This document shows positions 61,959-64,000 of a stretch of 64,000 nucleotides of DNA, piece after piece; within the stretch, counting starts at the first letter, position 1; the number at the start of each line of letters is the position of its first letter. Position numbers and translations under genes: made by a program. Origin of the DNA: Streptomyces caeruleatus. GTDB taxonomy: Bacteria > Actinomycetota > Actinomycetes > Streptomycetales > Streptomycetaceae. The notes below the pieces were generated by a model. It was given only the letters and a program-made list of their open reading frames with translations, had not been told where the DNA came from and did not search any database. The stretch covers positions 381,813 to 445,812 of the forward strand of contig NZ_KQ948927.1 of assembly GCF_001514235.1 (NCBI RefSeq), read 5' to 3'.

Positions 61959-62390
61959 TCAGCCCCATGGCCCTCCGGTCGGCTCGCCGTTTCGGTACCG
62001 CTCCTCGCACAGTTCGCGCGCCCGGCGGTCGATCAGCCGGTCGGCCGTCCGTGCGTCCGAGCGCTCACGCTCCGCCCGGGCGGCGTCCACGACCTTGCGG
62101 AGGATCTCGTACTGCCCGTCGGACAGGCCCATCGACTGGTAGTCCCCGTAGGTGTCCTCGGTGAGCGTCCGGCGCGACCAGTACCCGATGATCCGCGTGC
62201 ACAACTGCGCGGGCGCGGTGGCCGCCGGAGAGGGAGATGGGGAGGAGGGCGGGGAGGGCGACTCGGCGCCGGTCCGGGGGCCGGTCGCGCCGCCCCCCGG
62301 GCCCGTGCCCCCGCATCCGGACGCCAACCCGGCGGCCAGGAGCGCGAGTCCGAGCGCTCCCGCCTTGGTGAGGGCTCCTCCCGACGTCAT
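61959..62390 (-). CDS. Small actinomycete lipoprotein of unknown function
   Basis: A 143-residue lipoprotein: signal peptide with lipobox LASGC (Cys26), a Pro/Ser/Gly-rich linker (about residues 27-60) and a compact C-terminal domain beginning LCTRIIGYWSRRTL with TYGDYQSMGLSDGQYEIL and RARELCEERY; two cysteines there could pair. I do not recognise a function. It is monocistronic, with a long AT-rich region downstream. Confidence 0.72.
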   Translation of the reverse strand: MTSGGALTKAGALGLALLAAGLASGCGGTGPGGGATGPRTGAESPSPPSSPSPSPAATAPAQLCTRIIGYWSRRTLTEDTYGDYQSMGLSDGQYEILRKVVDAARAERERSDARTADRLIDRRARELCEERYRNGEPTGGPWG

Positions 62391-62511
62391 GCCCCGACGT
62401 TATGCCGCCGGGGGCTCGGGTTCAACGGCGTGAAGGTGTACGGGTGTTGTGGGTAAGGGGTGTGGGCCCCAAGGGAGTTGCCGGGGTGCCGCGTCCAGGG
62501 GGGTGCCGGGT

Positions 62512-63003
62512 TCAGCCCGCCGCCGACCGCATGTGCTCCCCGTCGCTCGGGTTCACGTCCCGCAGCAGACACGTCAGCCGCGCGCTGCACACCCGCCGCC
62601 CCGCCTCGTCGCTGATCACGATCTCGTACGTCGCCGTCGAGCGGCCCCGGTGCAGAGGCGTGGCCACACCGGTGACGAGGCCGGCGCGCACGCCCCGGTG
62701 GTGGGTGCAGTTGAGGTCGACGCCGACCGCGATCTTGGAGCTGCCGGCGTGCAGCATCGACCCGACCGACCCGAGGGTCTCGGCGAGCACCGCGGACGCG
62801 CCGCCGTGCAGCAGCCCGTACGGCTGGGTGTTCCCCTCCACCGGCATGGTCCCGACGACCCGCTCGGCGGACGCCTCCACGATCTCGACGCCCATGCGGG
62901 TGCCGAGGTGCCCGGCGGAGAACAGGGCCGGGAGGTCGACGCCGAGCGCGGCGTACTCGGCTATGACCTCTTGCGGGAACTTCACGTGCTGCTTCTCGCC
63001 CAT
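62512..63003 (-). CDS. Hotdog-fold thioesterase (PaaI type)
   Basis: A 163-residue hotdog protein: PVEGNTQPYGLLHGGASAVLAETLGS is the PaaI-type active-site block (cut: YGLLHGG with the following AET), then VGVDLNCTHHRGVRAG and VCSARLTCLLRD strands. PaaI-like enzymes hydrolyse acyl- or aryl-acyl-CoA. The ATG at 63003 lies 55 bp downstream of a 9-bp palindrome that may be its operator. Confidence 0.88.
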   Translation of the reverse strand: MGEKQHVKFPQEVIAEYAALGVDLPALFSAGHLGTRMGVEIVEASAERVVGTMPVEGNTQPYGLLHGGASAVLAETLGSVGSMLHAGSSKIAVGVDLNCTHHRGVRAGLVTGVATPLHRGRSTATYEIVISDEAGRRVCSARLTCLLRDVNPSDGEHMRSAAG

Positions 63004-63057
63004 GGGGCCCGGCTCCGTTCGTCGTGATCCGTCGGGGACGTGATCAGCGGATGACGT

Positions 63058-63079
63058 CGACTGAGCAAACGCTCAGTCG
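63058..63079. promoter_or_regulatory. Palindrome CGACTGAGC-AAAC-GCTCAGTCG
   Basis: A perfect 9-bp inverted repeat with a 4-nt centre, overlapping the stop of the oxidoreductase gene and upstream of the thioesterase gene. The TGAGCn4GCTCA form is typical of TetR-family operators, but it could also end the upstream transcript. Confidence 0.5.
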
Positions 63080-64000
63080 GTCGCCGATTGTTCCAGACGC
63101 ACGACGACGGACTTGCTGGCCGGGGTGTTGCTGGTGTCCGCGGTGGCGTCCAGCGGGACGAGGACGTTGGTCTCCGGGTAGTAGGCGGCCGCGCAGCCCC
63201 GGGCGGTCGGATAGTGCACGACCCGGAATCCGGGCGCCCGCCGCTCCACGCCGTCCTTCCACTCGCTCACCAGGTCGACGTACGCCCCGTCCGCGACACC
63301 CAGTCCCCGCGCGTCCGCCGGGTTGATCATGACGACCCGGCGGCCGTTCCTGATCCCCCGGTAGCGGTCGTCGAGGCCGTAGATCGTGGTGTTGTACTGG
63401 TCGTGCGAGCGCAGGGTCTGCAGCAGCAGCCGGCCCTCGGGCAGCTTCGGGTACTCGACCGGGGCCGCGGTGAAGTTGGCCTTGCCGGTCGCCGTCGGGA
63501 AGCGCCGCTCGTCGCGCGGGGCGTGCGGGAGCGTGAAGCCGCCGGGGCGGGCCACGCGCGCGTTGAAGTCCTCGAAGCCGGGGATCACCCGGGCGATACG
63601 GTCCCGGATCGTCGCGTAGTCCTTCTCGAACTCCTCCCAGGGCGTGCGGCTGTCCTCGCCCAGCACGCGGCGTGCCAGGCGGCAGACGATGGCCGGCTCC
63701 GACAGCAGATGCGCGCTGGCGGGCTCCAGGCGGCCCCGGGAGGCGTGCACCATGCCCATGGAGTCCTCGACGGTCACGAACTGCTCGCCGCTGCCCTGGA
63801 GATCGCGCTCGGTGCGGCCGAGGGTGGGCAGGATCAGCGCACGGGCCCCGGTGACGGCGTGGCTGCGGTTGAGCTTCGTCGACACGTGCACGGTCAGCCG
63901 GGCGCGCCGCATCGCCGCCTCGGTGACGTCCGTGTCCGGCGTCGCGGAGACGAAGTTGCCGCCCATCGCGAAGAAGACCTTCGCCTCGCCGTCGCGCAAC
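63073..64000 (-). CDS. FdhF/YdeP family molybdopterin oxidoreductase, C-terminal part
   Basis: About 309 residues of the C-terminal portion of a molybdopterin-guanine-dinucleotide oxidoreductase; the N-terminus lies beyond the window. Visible features: FFAMGGNFVSATPD, STKLNRSHAVTGARALILPTLGRTERD (cut), and the C-terminal molydop_binding barrel with LQTLRSHDQYNTTIYGLDDRYRG and NPADARGLGVADGAYVDLVS. The pattern fits the YdeP/FdhF-like family of putative formate-dehydrogenase-related proteins. Electron partners are not visible. Confidence 0.88.
   Translation of the reverse strand, partial: LRDGEAKVFFAMGGNFVSATPDTDVTEAAMRRARLTVHVSTKLNRSHAVTGARALILPTLGRTERDLQGSGEQFVTVEDSMGMVHASRGRLEPASAHLLSEPAIVCRLARRVLGEDSRTPWEEFEKDYATIRDRIARVIPGFEDFNARVARPGGFTLPHAPRDERRFPTATGKANFTAAPVEYPKLPEGRLLLQTLRSHDQYNTTIYGLDDRYRGIRNGRRVVMINPADARGLGVADGAYVDLVSEWKDGVERRAPGFRVVHYPTARGCAAAYYPETNVLVPLDATADTSNTPASKSVVVRLEQSATD

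Noticed and set aside
61738..62142. Possible small genes in the AT-rich gap
   Set aside because: Frames lack ribosome-binding sites and codon bias and run into the antisense of the lipoprotein gene.

Overview
The window is a piece of a Streptomyces (or very close actinomycete) chromosome. Evidence: very high GC with strong third-position G/C bias, frequent GTG starts, many 1-4 bp start/stop overlaps, a trpC-trpM-trpB-trpA cluster with the Streptomyces-specific small gene trpM, GC-rich interspersed repeats typical of the genus, and an orphan regulator carrying a rare TTA (bldA-dependent) codon. Most of the window reads as core chromosome, with one block (about 28.3-38.5 kb) that looks accessory.

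Layout. 0-8.2 kb: tryptophan biosynthesis (trpE 3' part, a trp-associated membrane protein, two small membrane proteins, trpC, trpM, trpB, trpA), then a membrane-anchored DsbA-like protein and lgt. 8.2-16.3 kb, minus strand: a tightly overlapping seven-gene operon of four ADP-ribosylglycohydrolase (ARH/DraG) paralogues, a ribokinase, a CaiB-type CoA-transferase and a CoA-ester lyase. 16.5-23.7 kb: a VIT/CCC1 metal transporter behind two iron-box-like sites, then gltB-gltD behind a GlnR-like site. 23.8-28.4 kb: GH46 chitosanase, rhomboid protease, vWA protein and a lone QcrB-type cytochrome b.

28.3-38.5 kb: a near-complete steroid C/D-ring (HIP-CoA) catabolic cluster: IpdE2, IpdE1, IpdF, KstR2, FadA6, IpdC, IpdB, IpdA, EchA20 and two short-chain dehydrogenases. 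Its two divergent promoter regions carry nearly identical operators, so it looks like one KstR2 regulon. FadD3, which makes the HIP-CoA inducer in mycobacteria, is not in the window.

38.5-54.8 kb: a 200-bp nested inverted repeat, an HExxH protein, a secreted trypsin, a GH35 beta-galactosidase divergent from an AraC regulator, chorismate mutase, an orphan receiver protein with a TTA codon, aminopeptidase N, a DesA/DesB-like siderophore-type pair, a Tat-exported nucleotidase, a SIMPL protein and pyruvate kinase. 54.8-64 kb: an unusual tRNA with anticodon CAA but a short variable arm, an ANTAR response regulator, the livJ-livH-livM-livG-livF branched-chain amino-acid transporter, a small lipoprotein, a hotdog thioesterase and the C-terminal part of an FdhF/YdeP molybdopterin oxidoreductase.

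Most noteworthy: the KstR2/HIP cluster with its paired operators, the four-ARH + ribokinase + CoA-transferase/lyase operon, the class-I-shaped CAA tRNA, and several in-frame coding tandem repeats (42, 15 and 36 bp units). All family assignments come from reading the translated sequence; no database search was run.
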